The notes: generated by a model not told the origin, from the letters alone. Positions 1 to 9,194 are shown, counted from the stretch's first letter. The stretch: 64,000 nucleotides of DNA from Pedobacter nutrimenti (GCF_003208655.1 NZ_QKLU01000004.1:620001-684000), one strand, 5' to 3'. A program made the numbers and translations.

Positions 1-203
1 GCAGCCCGAAAACCTCCGCCCGAAAAACTCAGTGCGACATGCTCAATTCCGTTTTTTAACTTTGTTTTTTCCAAGCTGTTTTCTGAACGGCAAATACCGC
101 TTCGGTTATTGTAAATTTAACAAATACAATCAAATTTACTTTTTAGATTTTGCATAAATCTAATTTTAACAGTAACTTAAAGACAAATCAACACCTTTGC
201 CCC

Positions 204-818
204 ATGTTAAAAAACCGGATCGATCCCTGGGGAAACCTGATCAAAACAACCGCCCGTGGCGCATGGATGGGAAACCGCGGTATCTTGCATGATGAGCATC
301 AAAATATCCGCCGTTTATTTAAATTAAAAGCATGGCTCATTTGCCTGCTGGAATTCAAAAACAGGCAAAGAAAAGTGATGAATCCCGGAAATTATACCGA
401 GCTTTTTTTCCTTGATGAAGCAACGGCCTTTTCTGCCGGTCACAGGCCTTGTTTTGAATGCCGCCGGGAGGACTTTAAACGATTTAAATCCAGCTGGATC
501 AAGGGCAATCCCGAATACGGGTTCGGGGAAAAAGTCTCGATTCAGGAAATTGACAACATTCTTCATCAGGAAAGAATGGGCCCTCACGGTGAAAAAATCA
601 CCTATGAAGAATTGCTTAAAGAACTTCCTGATGGCTGCTTTATGCTTTATAAATCCAGGCCTTATGTCCGCCAGGGTAAGCACCTGTTTTCCTGGTCGCC
701 TTTTGGATATGGCAGCGCAGAAACATTTTCAGAAAATGAAAAAGTGCAGGTACTTACCCCAAAATCTGTAGTTAATGCTTTCAGATCGGGTTATGTGCCC
801 CAGATTAATCCCCATTAG
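204..818 (+). CDS. Conserved hypothetical protein with Ada-like CxxC site
   Basis: A 204-residue soluble protein with no signal peptide or membrane segment. The one recognisable feature is FLDEATAFSAGHRPCFECRR, with Cys83 and Cys86. It resembles the second half of the metal-binding domain of Ada-type DNA methyl-phosphotriester repair proteins, where an alanine-rich turn precedes RPCxxCR. The first cysteine pair of Ada is not visible, so metal binding is uncertain. The C-terminus (VLTPKSVVNAFRSGYVPQ) is well ordered and looks conserved. A TTG 18 codons upstream is in frame, but the ATG at 204 is preferred because the extra residues have low complexity. The gene converges on and overlaps the CPBP gene by 4 nt. 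Function unknown. Confidence 0.7.
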   Translation: MLKNRIDPWGNLIKTTARGAWMGNRGILHDEHQNIRRLFKLKAWLICLLEFKNRQRKVMNPGNYTELFFLDEATAFSAGHRPCFECRREDFKRFKSSWIKGNPEYGFGEKVSIQEIDNILHQERMGPHGEKITYEELLKELPDGCFMLYKSRPYVRQGKHLFSWSPFGYGSAETFSENEKVQVLTPKSVVNAFRSGYVPQINPH

Positions 819-1621
819 AGGAAATGCCCTAACGGCTCATTTTTTTTCCTCCCAGTGATCACAAAATACACAACAGCAATGGAGATGACCAGCAGGTAAG
901 GCATCAAAACATTAAGATCATTGTACATTGACTCATTGCCGCTGAGTAAAATTAATCCCTTATGATGCTGGTCCTGCATTGCCACTCTGGGAAGAAGTTC
1001 CTGGGCATAGTTCCAGCCCAGGTGCAGTCCTATCGGTAAAAATAATTTTTCACTTTTAAGATAGGCCAACCCAAACAGTACTGACCCCAGTCCTGTACTG
1101 ATCATTACTTTAAGCATATCCCATAGGGTCATAGAGGCATGAAGGTGCATAAGCCCAAAAGGAATGGCAATGATCAGTTGTGCCAGCCATGGGGCATATT
1201 GTTTCAACAGGCTTTGGAAAGGATACCCCCTAAACACAAATTCCTGTATAAATGCAGAAAATAAACAACCTAAAAAGGTCATCAGCAGGTGCATCGGGTC
1301 CAGGTGAGGGTTAATTTCCCAGTTGTCTTTTGTTAAATACAAAGTTATGACAAGCGTTATAAAAAGCAGAAATATTCCAGCCGCCAAGCCCTGGAATAAA
1401 TTAGCCCAGTCTTTTTTAGACAAAGGCACAAAGCCTAAAGACGATAAGGTGTTTCCCTCAGCATGTAAAAAGGCCCAGCTGCTGACCAGGGAAACCAGGA
1501 AGAAAAAGATAAAACTATTAAGGGCAGGAACCAGACCCGCTGTGACATAAGCCAGAGAGAGGATCAGAAAATAGAGCCCTACTTTAATCCATGTTGGCCA
1601 GGTTGTTTTTTGTGTTTTCAT
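815..1621 (-). CDS. CPBP family intramembrane protease-like protein
   Basis: A multi-pass inner-membrane protein of 268 residues from the CPBP (CAAX protease and bacteriocin-processing, Rce1-like) family, whose active members cleave within the membrane. Motif 2 is FGLMH (Phe155, His159) and motif 3 is HLGWN (His200, Asn204), both intact. Motif 1, usually EExxxR, reads QEFVFR (Gln126, Glu127, Arg131), so the first glutamate, thought to be the general base, is replaced. At least six hydrophobic segments are evident. It is monocistronic and convergent with the preceding gene. The substrate is unknown, and activity is doubtful given the substitution. Confidence 0.85.
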   Translation of the reverse strand: MKTQKTTWPTWIKVGLYFLILSLAYVTAGLVPALNSFIFFFLVSLVSSWAFLHAEGNTLSSLGFVPLSKKDWANLFQGLAAGIFLLFITLVITLYLTKDNWEINPHLDPMHLLMTFLGCLFSAFIQEFVFRGYPFQSLLKQYAPWLAQLIIAIPFGLMHLHASMTLWDMLKVMISTGLGSVLFGLAYLKSEKLFLPIGLHLGWNYAQELLPRVAMQDQHHKGLILLSGNESMYNDLNVLMPYLLVISIAVVYFVITGRKKNEPLGHFL

Positions 1622-1804
1622 ATGTTTAGCTTTTTTTATCCAAATAGCACGATAAAAAGCATTGCGATCAATTTAAACTGCTGAACCCCTGCCAATTTCC
1701 GTTAAAACAACAGAAATTCACCACAAACACCATGCTTAGGCTCCGAAAAAAACTTCGTCCGGTAAATCTGTATATTGAACGGAAATTTACATCTACTCAT
1801 CGTC

Positions 1805-1812
1805 TAAATTTG
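1805..1812 (+). promoter_or_regulatory. Candidate -7 element for the LytS/LytTR operon
   Basis: TAAATTTG matches the Bacteroidota -7 consensus TAnnTTTG and lies 33 nt before the kinase start. No TTTG is found at the usual 19-21 nt spacing upstream, so only half of the promoter consensus is present. Confidence 0.35.
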
Positions 1813-1844
1813 TAATCTCTTTGCAGCAAACAGAACTTTAGCTT

Positions 1845-2954
1845 ATGCAAATCACACAACTGATCGAAAAGATTTATACCAAACCCTCTTTAAGAGTTGG
1901 TTTCCACCTGATTTTCTGGCTCCTGCTGTTTGGTGTCAAGCTTTACCTCACCGCTGTTTCTTTTAATGTATACCGTTCCTTTCCAACGCTGTCTTATGTT
2001 TATATCAATCTTTTCAGCACCCTGCTCCTGGCTGCTTTTTATTACCTGTTTGTATACGTACTAATTCCCGTTTTTTTTAACAAAAAAAAATATTTTCAAG
2101 GCATACTAGTTTCCCTAGGGCTCATTCTGCTTTATACTTTAACAGACACATTTACAGAAATGCAACTGATAAAAACCTGTAAAGCCTGTACCCTGATTTT
2201 GCAAAAAGACCACCCGGACTATGCCTCTTATTTAAACAGAGGTTTTATCAATGTTGTACTGACCAGGATATTAGGCCTGGGCACGCCTATGCTTTTGTTA
2301 TTTGCACTCTGTATTCCTTTTAGTATAAAAATGACACTGCAGTCTTTTAGAAACAACCTTAAAACACTACAGTTGAGCCGGGACAATATGGAGCTGGAGC
2401 TTAATTTTCTGAAAGCGCAACTTAACCCGCATTTTCTGTTCAACTCCATGAACAATATTTACGGATTGATCCTTACCGGAAATAAAGAAAAATCTGCCGC
2501 GCTTGTGGCCCGTCTGTCGGAACTGCTCCGCTATACCCTTTATGATTCCAATCAGGTAACCATGCCGCTGGAAAAAGAGGTTCAGCTGATCCGTGACTAT
2601 ATTGAACTGGAAAAAGTCCGCTTAAACGACAGCCGGGTTATTTTTTCTTACCAGACAGACAGTCCGGATTATGATCTGGCCCCTATGTTGCTACTGCCCC
2701 TGATTGAAAATGCCTTTAAGTACAGCAAGGACAATACAGATTCTTTTATTGATATTTTTCTGGATATTATAAATGGTAAATTGCGTTTTACCATAGACAA
2801 CAGCATGGATACGGAAAGGCTTCCCGGAATTTCAGGTGGTATTGGCCTGGTAAATTTCAAAAAAAGAATGGACCTTTATTATCCGGGAAAGTACTGGTAT
2901 GAAGCAGGGCCCTCGGGTACAACTTATTCTGTAAATTTAACCATTGAGCTATAA
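1845..2954 (+). CDS. LytS/YehU-type sensor histidine kinase
   Basis: A 369-residue membrane histidine kinase. The N-terminal part (about 20-165) has four hydrophobic segments and no separate periplasmic sensor domain. A short coiled coil (168-190) leads to the His_kinase box LNPHFLFNS with phospho-acceptor His196. The ATP-binding N box PLIENAFKYS (Asn289) and a glycine-rich GGIGLVNFKKR segment follow. The stop codon overlaps the start of the LytTR regulator by one base (TAATG), so the two are translationally coupled and form a cognate pair. The signal sensed is unknown; in the family it is usually membrane or cell-envelope state. Confidence 0.93.
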   Translation: MQITQLIEKIYTKPSLRVGFHLIFWLLLFGVKLYLTAVSFNVYRSFPTLSYVYINLFSTLLLAAFYYLFVYVLIPVFFNKKKYFQGILVSLGLILLYTLTDTFTEMQLIKTCKACTLILQKDHPDYASYLNRGFINVVLTRILGLGTPMLLLFALCIPFSIKMTLQSFRNNLKTLQLSRDNMELELNFLKAQLNPHFLFNSMNNIYGLILTGNKEKSAALVARLSELLRYTLYDSNQVTMPLEKEVQLIRDYIELEKVRLNDSRVIFSYQTDSPDYDLAPMLLLPLIENAFKYSKDNTDSFIDIFLDIINGKLRFTIDNSMDTERLPGISGGIGLVNFKKRMDLYYPGKYWYEAGPSGTTYSVNLTIEL

Positions 2955-3655
2955 TGAGGTTAAACTGTATGATTGTTGACGATGAGCCTATTGCAAGGGA
3001 CATCCTCAAAAGCTATATAGAACAATGTCCGGAACTCGTTCTGGTGAAAAGCTGCAGGAGTGCCTCCGAGGCTTATGAAGGCTTGCATGAATTTACTACA
3101 GACCTGATTTTTCTGGATATACAAATGCCGGTCATTACCGGAACTGAATTTTTAAGGTCTTTGCGCAAACCACCACTGGTGATTTTTACAACGGCTTATT
3201 CTAATTTTGCAGTAGAGGGTTTTGAGCTGAACTCCGTTGATTACCTGCTCAAACCAATTACATTTGAACGTTTTTATCAGTCCGTTCAAAAAGCGACGGA
3301 AAGAAAACATTTTTCTGAGCGCCCTGAAATAAAAGAGCAAAAAGTTCCGGATTATACATTTATCAGACAAGACAACAGGTTGCTTCGCATCAACCACAAG
3401 GATATTGAATACATACAGGCGGAAGGCGATTTTTCTTCTGTTTACCTTGGAGAAAAAAGGCTCTTTGCCAGCCTGCAGCTTAAAAGCTTTGAAGAACTGC
3501 TTCCTGCTGAAAAGTTTCTGCGCGTTCACCGTTCCTATATGGTTAACCTGGATAAAATCAGGGCCATTAAAGGAAATGTCCTTGAACTGCAGCAGGCCGA
3601 AATTCCAGTGGGCGCCAGCTATCGTCTGGCTTTAATGGATCATTTGAGGATATAA
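2954..3655 (+). CDS. LytTR-family response regulator
   Basis: A 233-residue response regulator. The receiver domain (1-120) carries the acidic pair Asp9/Asp10, phospho-acceptor Asp55 in LIFLDIQMP, Thr83 in FTTAYS and the KPITFERF lysine. A LytTR DNA-binding domain occupies about 130-233 (IEYIQAEGDFSSVYLG, FLRVHRSYMVNLDKI). It is the partner of the upstream LytS kinase through a one-base overlap. It probably activates a small number of nearby or unlinked envelope genes. Its targets cannot be read from this window. Confidence 0.94.
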   Translation: MRLNCMIVDDEPIARDILKSYIEQCPELVLVKSCRSASEAYEGLHEFTTDLIFLDIQMPVITGTEFLRSLRKPPLVIFTTAYSNFAVEGFELNSVDYLLKPITFERFYQSVQKATERKHFSERPEIKEQKVPDYTFIRQDNRLLRINHKDIEYIQAEGDFSSVYLGEKRLFASLQLKSFEELLPAEKFLRVHRSYMVNLDKIRAIKGNVLELQQAEIPVGASYRLALMDHLRI

Positions 3656-3672
3656 AACCTGCGCCTGTACCA

Positions 3673-4569
3673 CTACTCTATACCTTTGGTTTTCATGGGT
3701 ATAACATACACCGATTTACGTGCAGTAATAAATAAAATATTTTTGTCCCTTCCGGCAAAGCAAACATTACTTGGTGCAGAAGGCACTTTAATAAGGTCAA
3801 TCATTTTTCCCTCCGGGCTACAGATCAGCACACCTGTTTTGGTCGTCAGGTAAATATTTCCTTTTTCATCCAGCGTCATACCATCTGAACCTTGTTCTAT
3901 AATTAACTGTCTATGATCCAATTGGCCATTTTTACCGATCGTATATTTATAGGTTTTGCCGGCCCCGATATCTGCGATGTATAAATACTTTCCATCAGGG
4001 GTACCAACGATTCCATTGGGCCGGATCAAACCGGTCAAGGCCAGCTGTGCTGTCTTTTTTCCTTTGGGCAGATAATAGACATTATTTTCAAGCTCGGCAG
4101 ATGTTCTTGTCCAGTAATCACGCTGATAATAAGGATCGGTAAAATAGATATCTCCATTTAAATTGACCCAAAGGTCATTCGGTCCGTTAAATTGTTTTCC
4201 CTCAAATCCGGCAAGTAAGGTCTTTACTGTAGCTTTCGCATTCACGGCCCACAATTCTCCATGTTCATCTGAACAGGTCAACAGATTACCTTTATGGTCA
4301 AAATAGGTTCCGTTAGCCCGTCCGGAAGGATGCAAAAAGAGAGAAAGTTTTCCATTCAGGTCATATTTCCAGATCTGGTCATTGGGCTGGTCCGTAAAAA
4401 ACACATTTCCCGCCCGGTCTGGGGAACAGCCCTCGGTAAAACTAAAAGCCGAGGAGACCAGTTTCAGGTCTTCCTGAACAAATAATCCACTTGCATCGGC
4501 TTGCGGCGACTGGGCACAGAGCTTACAGGAAACAAACGAAAGCAAAAAGCACAGGGTTTTAAATCTCAT
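3673..4569 (-). CDS. SMP-30/gluconolactonase family secreted protein
   Basis: A 298-residue six-bladed beta-propeller protein of the SMP-30/gluconolactonase/LRE family, with a signal peptide ending near CAQ (residue 20). Expected metal-site positions are visible: Glu in SFTEGCSPD, Asn in FNGPNDLWV and Asp in the YIADIGAG/DGMTLDEKG region. The FTDPYYQRDYW segment is typical of bacterial gluconolactonases. The family hydrolyses sugar lactones such as gluconolactone, here in the periplasm or outside the cell. It stands alone and converges on the LytTR gene with 17 nt between them. The exact lactone is unknown. Confidence 0.85.
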   Translation of the reverse strand: MRFKTLCFLLSFVSCKLCAQSPQADASGLFVQEDLKLVSSAFSFTEGCSPDRAGNVFFTDQPNDQIWKYDLNGKLSLFLHPSGRANGTYFDHKGNLLTCSDEHGELWAVNAKATVKTLLAGFEGKQFNGPNDLWVNLNGDIYFTDPYYQRDYWTRTSAELENNVYYLPKGKKTAQLALTGLIRPNGIVGTPDGKYLYIADIGAGKTYKYTIGKNGQLDHRQLIIEQGSDGMTLDEKGNIYLTTKTGVLICSPEGKMIDLIKVPSAPSNVCFAGRDKNILFITARKSVYVIPMKTKGIE

Positions 4570-4675
4570 CCGTAAAAATAAATTTTAGTTGCTTAAATCG
4601 GCATACACCAGTTTCAATAAGCAAAGGTCTCTATCTTTTAACGAATATAGAAAAAAAGAAAGGTCTGTAAGCGGC

Positions 4676-6160
4676 CTAATTGTTTTGTAAGAGTTTCAGG
4701 CGCTCTGCGGCATTTTTGTTTTGTGCATTCAGTTCCAGTGACCGCTTAAAATTTTCAATCGCCAGCTCTTTTTGCCCGTTGGCCTGATACGCTTCTCCCA
4801 AACTGTCATACGTGTTGTAACTTGCCGGGAACAGACTGGTGTTCCATTTGAAAATGTCAATTGCCTGTTTGATCTGCCCATTGTTCAACAAAGTATATCC
4901 CCAGCCGTTAATCTCATTTTCAGAAAGGATTAAGCGCGGGTTCTTTTTTCGGCCTGAAGCCACAATTTCCCTGGCATGAGAAAAGCCTTTTCGTAAAAGC
5001 GCCTTCCTGATCGTTTGAAGTTCTGCAGAAAGGCCAAACCCGTTAGCCGCATGCATTTCCGGAAAATAATAACCGGCAATTTCATCGATAAAGCTTTCGG
5101 GACTACAGCCCTGCTTATTGGTGAGCACCAGGATAGAAAGGTTATCTTTAGGATACATAAATATGGCGGCCCTCCCTCCTCCTATCGGTGCGATGGCTGG
5201 ATGTTCGGCCCTGATGACTACAGGCCACCCGAGTGCATATCCGTTAATAAACGGATCAAATCCGCCGGGCTGGCCGTTACTTAAAACCGAAGGCCGCCAC
5301 AACAAACTCAGGTTTTCTTTTGAAATCAGTTCACCCTGCTGAAGCGCGATAAGCCATTTGGCGAGTTCCCCAGCGGAAGAGACCATACCGGTTGCAGTGC
5401 GGTACCATTCCGGAATTTTCAGATAACCTACCCCTAGAGTGTTTGTTCTGATCCACTTGCCCTCCACCAATTTCATATTTGTATAAATCCCGGCATAATG
5501 TGCAATAAGATCAAAGGAATCTCCAAATGTAGTCTGGATTATTCCCACCTTGTCCAGCTGTTTTTTCTGAACAAATTCCTGAAATGAAAGTCCGGATAAT
5601 TTTTGAATGATCAGCCCAAGCAAAATGTAATTCATCTGATTGTATTCAAATGCTGTTCCTGGTTTAAAATGAATGGGTAAAGACGCGGTGAGTTTCATGG
5701 CAGCAGCCAAACTTCCGTTTCCACCCATATTGTCCAGATCATCGGGAACGTCGGGCAGGCCCGAATTATGACTCATCAACTGCCCAATTGTAACCCCTTG
5801 CCACAAAACGGGTAAGCTATCGAGGTATTTTGAAAGGGGTGCATCTATAGCCAGTTTTCCCTGCTCTACCAGTTGTACAGCCGCAACCCCAATAAAAGCC
5901 TTGGTTATAGAGTTAATGTTAAAAACGGTCTGGTCTGTTACAGGAACATCATGTTCGACATTCGCAAGACCATAATTGGCGGATTTGATGACTTTACCAT
6001 CCCTAATAATGGCCAGCTGCATTCCCGGAATATGACGCTTTTGCATTTGTGCCTTCAGGAACACATCAATACTGTCGGCTTTAACTTCAGCTTTGATTTG
6101 TGCCCGCAGACCTGGGCAAAGGTGCAGTATAGCAAAAATAAGAATCAGTATTTTTCTCAT
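4676..6160 (-). CDS. Secreted serine hydrolase (beta-lactamase/DD-peptidase fold) with TPRs
   Basis: A 494-residue exported protein with a signal peptide ending near LRAQ. The class C beta-lactamase/penicillin-binding fold (about 25-370) contains the catalytic SITK tetrad (Ser84, Lys87), a YNQ version of the YxN motif in FEYNQMNYILLG, and GGGR in place of the KTG/HxG motif. Two TPR-like helical pairs follow (about 420-490: WGYTLLNNGQIKQAIDIF and YDSLGEAYQANGQKELAIE). This fold plus TPR layout is common in Bacteroidota. Substrates may be esters, amides or D-amino-acid peptides; true beta-lactamase activity cannot be assumed. Confidence 0.88.
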   Translation of the reverse strand: MRKILILIFAILHLCPGLRAQIKAEVKADSIDVFLKAQMQKRHIPGMQLAIIRDGKVIKSANYGLANVEHDVPVTDQTVFNINSITKAFIGVAAVQLVEQGKLAIDAPLSKYLDSLPVLWQGVTIGQLMSHNSGLPDVPDDLDNMGGNGSLAAAMKLTASLPIHFKPGTAFEYNQMNYILLGLIIQKLSGLSFQEFVQKKQLDKVGIIQTTFGDSFDLIAHYAGIYTNMKLVEGKWIRTNTLGVGYLKIPEWYRTATGMVSSAGELAKWLIALQQGELISKENLSLLWRPSVLSNGQPGGFDPFINGYALGWPVVIRAEHPAIAPIGGGRAAIFMYPKDNLSILVLTNKQGCSPESFIDEIAGYYFPEMHAANGFGLSAELQTIRKALLRKGFSHAREIVASGRKKNPRLILSENEINGWGYTLLNNGQIKQAIDIFKWNTSLFPASYNTYDSLGEAYQANGQKELAIENFKRSLELNAQNKNAAERLKLLQNN

Positions 6161-6391
6161 AATTAAATGTCTTCGGGGCTTAAAACCAGAACAATGCCAT
6201 AAATTTCCAGGGCATCCACAAGCTATACCAGTGGTCTCTGAAGCGCTTTTTCCGACAGCAATTGTCCGTTTTTGAACAATTAATGTCCGGTCATTTTCTT
6301 TTCCATTTTAAACCTGAAATTAATAAATCTGGTTTGGTTACAGAATTTATTAAAAAAAAGTATAATTTGGTTCTACACACAAATCAATTCT

Positions 6392-6997
6392 ATGAATTTT
6401 AAAAAAACAGTTTTACTCGGCTTCATGCTGAGTTGTGCCCTGCCAGGCAGGAGCCAAAAAATCACACATGCCTTATTTAAAATTTCAGGCGCGTCCACAG
6501 AAATCCGGTTGATCGAGCTCGAACTGGATAACAAGATGGTGATCGGCATCCGTGACGGACGGATTGCTTACGCAGAAACCTTATCAGGAAATGGTCTGGA
6601 TTACCAGGCCGGTCAGAACTGGAATCAAACCAATAATGATTATGGGATAAAAATGGCAGGTCCCTTTCCTGTAGAATATTACACCAATTTTGACATTCAC
6701 GACCCGGTCGGAAAAATAAAATCTATAGGAAATATAAAGTTCAGTTATAACAATAAATTTGATATTCATGAACAATTCGGTAGCCTGAAATCTATAGGAG
6801 ATATTCGCCTGACCTATTACAATGCCTTTGATATTCACGACCCTAAAGGAAAGCTAAAATCCGTAGGTAGCGTAAAAATCACCTACTTTAATAAATTTGA
6901 TGTCGGTGAAGATTTTGGCCGGATCAAATCCATTACCGGCAATTCCAGCAGCTTATCGGTATCATTTACCGACCGCAGGTTTATGCAGCAGGATTAA
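6392..6997 (+). CDS. Exported protein with four 23-residue repeats
   Basis: A 201-residue protein with a signal peptide ending near ALPGRSQ (residue 22). Residues 30-90 have no recognised domain. Residues 100-190 consist of four tandem units starting at residues 100, 123, 146 and 169, with consensus FDIHDpxGKlKSIGxIkxtY. Each unit alternates FDIH/FDVG and a KSIG turn, as expected for a repeated beta-hairpin or beta-solenoid rung. No enzyme motif is seen. The gene stands alone between the serine hydrolase and the convergent MFS gene. The family is not recognised; a periplasmic or surface structural or binding role is a guess. Confidence 0.8.
   Translation: MNFKKTVLLGFMLSCALPGRSQKITHALFKISGASTEIRLIELELDNKMVIGIRDGRIAYAETLSGNGLDYQAGQNWNQTNNDYGIKMAGPFPVEYYTNFDIHDPVGKIKSIGNIKFSYNNKFDIHEQFGSLKSIGDIRLTYYNAFDIHDPKGKLKSVGSVKITYFNKFDVGEDFGRIKSITGNSSSLSVSFTDRRFMQQD
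6689..6958 (+). repeat. In-frame 69-nt tandem repeat (four units)
   Basis: Units begin at 6689, 6758, 6827 and 6896, exactly 69 nt apart, and encode 23-residue protein repeats. The DNA has diverged much more than the protein pattern, so the units are old and held by selection on the protein. The last unit is the most divergent (FDVGEDFGRIKSITG). Confidence 0.85.
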
Positions 6998-7014
6998 TAA
7001 AACCAAGGGGCTGG

Positions 7015-8208
7015 TCAGACAGGGCCGGCTTCCTTGTTTCTTATTCTGGATATGGCAAACATAATGCCTATAGAAAGCACTATCAAAATCAGATAACTGT
7101 AACTCAGATTGCTTTCATCTTTAGCGGGTACAACATTCACCACTCCGTAACTCAGAAAGGAAACAATTACATAGGTAATTCCTCCGGTAAGCCCCCCGGC
7201 AATACCTGCATTTTTTGGAAATTTTCCCAAACAATAGGTAAAGTAATTGTTAAAAGTATAACCGGCTCCAACATGAATGATAAAGGCAAAAAAGATCATG
7301 GAATAGAGGTTGCTGATGAAATGGACACTCACCATCATGATGCCAACAAACAGAAGTTGCAAAGCCAGGTTAACAACCAGTCTTTTAAAAAACGGACGGT
7401 TGATGGTCGCCTTCCCTATAAAACCGCCAACCATCCAGGCAAAACCCAATACCAGTGAACTGTAACCTGCAACAACAGGTGTCAAATGCAAATGATGTTC
7501 TATGATAAAGGGCCCTGTCATGTTATAAATCATCACCATACAATAGGCAAGTCCCAGCATAATGATCCCCAGACTGAAACTTGCAGTGGTGATCATATTG
7601 GTATAGATGTTTACAATTTTCCGGAAATTAAATTCTGTAAAATGAACAATGGTTTCCCCGCTGTAAATCAGTTCCAGGATGACCAGAACAAAAGCCATTG
7701 CGGCCAAAAAATAGAAATTGGATTCCCAGCCAAAAGCACTTTGTAAATATCCTCCGATAAAAGGAGCCACAATAGGTCCGGTAGACCAAATGATAGAAAA
7801 TAAACTCAGGTAATGCTTCAATTTATCCCCGCTGAAAACATCGACAAAATAGGCCCGTTTGGCGACAATAATTGCCCCCACGGTAAGCCCATGGATAATC
7901 CGCATCAGGTAAATTAAATAAATGTTATGGGTGGCCGCGATGACCAAACTGGCCAGGGCAAAAATAACCAGTGAAACCAAACAAACTTTATAACGGCCAA
8001 AACTATCCAAAACACTCCCGATAAACAGCTGGGAGATTCCATAACTGATCAGGAACAAACTCAGGGTAAGCTGTACCTGAATACTGCTTACGTTCATTTC
8101 TGCGGCCATGGTAGGCAGGGAAGGAATGTAGATGTCGGTCGCAAATCCGGATAAGGGGAGCAGCGTAAAGGCCAGCAATGTGGCAACGCCTTGATTTTTC
8201 TCTTTCAT
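7015..8208 (-). CDS. MFS transporter, Bcr/CflA-type drug efflux
   Basis: A 397-residue, 12-segment inner-membrane transporter. TM1 carries PLSGFATDIYIPSLPTMAAE, the signature of the Bcr/CflA drug-resistance subfamily. The TM2-TM3 loop reads GSVLDSFGRYK, the MFS motif A. The start at 8208 (MKEKNQG) is preferred: an in-frame ATG at 8286 would add 26 hydrophilic residues that do not fit the family. It is expected to export small toxic molecules by proton antiport; the substrate is unknown. A -7-like element lies at 8305-8312. Confidence 0.9.
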   Translation of the reverse strand: MKEKNQGVATLLAFTLLPLSGFATDIYIPSLPTMAAEMNVSSIQVQLTLSLFLISYGISQLFIGSVLDSFGRYKVCLVSLVIFALASLVIAATHNIYLIYLMRIIHGLTVGAIIVAKRAYFVDVFSGDKLKHYLSLFSIIWSTGPIVAPFIGGYLQSAFGWESNFYFLAAMAFVLVILELIYSGETIVHFTEFNFRKIVNIYTNMITTASFSLGIIMLGLAYCMVMIYNMTGPFIIEHHLHLTPVVAGYSSLVLGFAWMVGGFIGKATINRPFFKRLVVNLALQLLFVGIMMVSVHFISNLYSMIFFAFIIHVGAGYTFNNYFTYCLGKFPKNAGIAGGLTGGITYVIVSFLSYGVVNVVPAKDESNLSYSYLILIVLSIGIMFAISRIRNKEAGPV

Positions 8209-8304
8209 AGACGCTGCAAAATTACGGATTATCCAGCTTCCATGTTTATTAAAATCAAATGCATAATTATGCGATTCAAATAACATACATCAATAAAAAG
8301 CCTT

Positions 8305-8312
8305 CAAATTTA
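8305..8312 (-). promoter_or_regulatory. Candidate -7 element for the MFS gene
   Basis: On the minus strand this reads TAAATTTG, matching TAnnTTTG, 96 nt before the preferred start. No good -33 TTTG is seen. Confidence 0.3.
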
Positions 8313-8387
8313 CTATTATGACGTTTTTGTGATTTTAAAGTTATGTTTAAATTCATAAATGCAGGCTGTAATTTAATCCCGATTTTC

Positions 8388-8395
8388 TATTTTTG
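8388..8395 (+). promoter_or_regulatory. Candidate -7 element for the SYLF gene
   Basis: TATTTTTG matches TAnnTTTG and would give a leader of about 100 nt before the ATG at 8502. The -33 box is not recognisable. Confidence 0.3.
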
Positions 8396-8501
8396 ACAGG
8401 AAAGAACTTAATGGCCTTTTTTTTGTTCTATAAGCAACAATGGCAGGCCACTACGCGTTAGTCCTGCAGTATTCACTAATATTTTATATAAACACAACAA
8501 C

Positions 8502-9188
8502 ATGAAAAACCCCAATTTTTTAAATATTAAAAAATCAGCTTTGTTATTTTTTGCGGCCTTGTTTATGGCATTTTCTGTTTCCGCCCAGAGCAGTGAGGAA
8601 AAAAAAATAGGTGACGCAACAGTTGTACTTTCTGACTTCGCAAAAATGAAAGAATCCATTCCTGCTGAATTATTAGAAGTCACCCAGGGAATTATTATTG
8701 TACCTAAACTGATCAATGCCGGTTTTGTAGTAGGTGGTAAACGGGGCAAAGGCGTTGCCATGGTAAAAAAAGCAGATGGCAGCTGGAGCAATCCGGTTTT
8801 TGTAACCATGACCGGTGGCAGCATTGGTTTTCAGATTGGCGTACAGGCTGTAGACCTGGTGCTGGTCTTTAAACACAGCAACAGTCTTACGGACATTAAA
8901 AAAAGTAGTTTTACCCTGGGAGGCGACCTTTCGGTAGCTGCAGGTCCGGTTGGTAGAAACTCTACCGCAAGTACCGATTATAAACTGGACGCAGAAGTTT
9001 ACTCTTATTCCAGAAGTAAAGGTCTTTTTGCAGGGATTTCTTTAAATGGTGCGGCCCTTGCCATTGATGAAAAAGCCAATAAAGAATTGTATGGAAAAAC
9101 CATGACGGCCAATGAAATTTTTAATGCACCAAATAGTTCTTCGGCTGTGATTAAAGAATTAAAATCGACTTTGTCCGGAATGAAATAA
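8502..9188 (+). CDS. Lipid-binding SYLF (YSC84) domain protein
   Basis: A 228-residue exported protein with a signal peptide ending at VSAQ (about residue 29). The rest is a SYLF/YSC84 domain: the GIIIVPKLINAGFVVGGKRGKGV segment (partly shown by IIIVPKLINAGF), a PVFVTMTGGSIGFQIG core and a KGLFAGISLNGAAL C-terminal motif. Eukaryotic SYLF domains bind phosphoinositides; the bacterial role is poorly defined but likely membrane- or lipid-associated in the periplasm. It stands alone and is followed by a strong palindromic terminator. Confidence 0.9.
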   Translation: MKNPNFLNIKKSALLFFAALFMAFSVSAQSSEEKKIGDATVVLSDFAKMKESIPAELLEVTQGIIIVPKLINAGFVVGGKRGKGVAMVKKADGSWSNPVFVTMTGGSIGFQIGVQAVDLVLVFKHSNSLTDIKKSSFTLGGDLSVAAGPVGRNSTASTDYKLDAEVYSYSRSKGLFAGISLNGAALAIDEKANKELYGKTMTANEIFNAPNSSSAVIKELKSTLSGMK

Positions 9189-9194
9189 ACAAAT

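Noticed and set aside
4676..6160. Antibiotic-resistance beta-lactamase
   Set aside because: The fold is shared by many esterases and peptidases; the TPR tail and GGGR motif do not match known resistance enzymes.
6689..6958. A 69-nt periodic repeat that could suggest a CRISPR-like array
   Set aside because: The units have no spacers, are in frame and encode a repeated protein motif.
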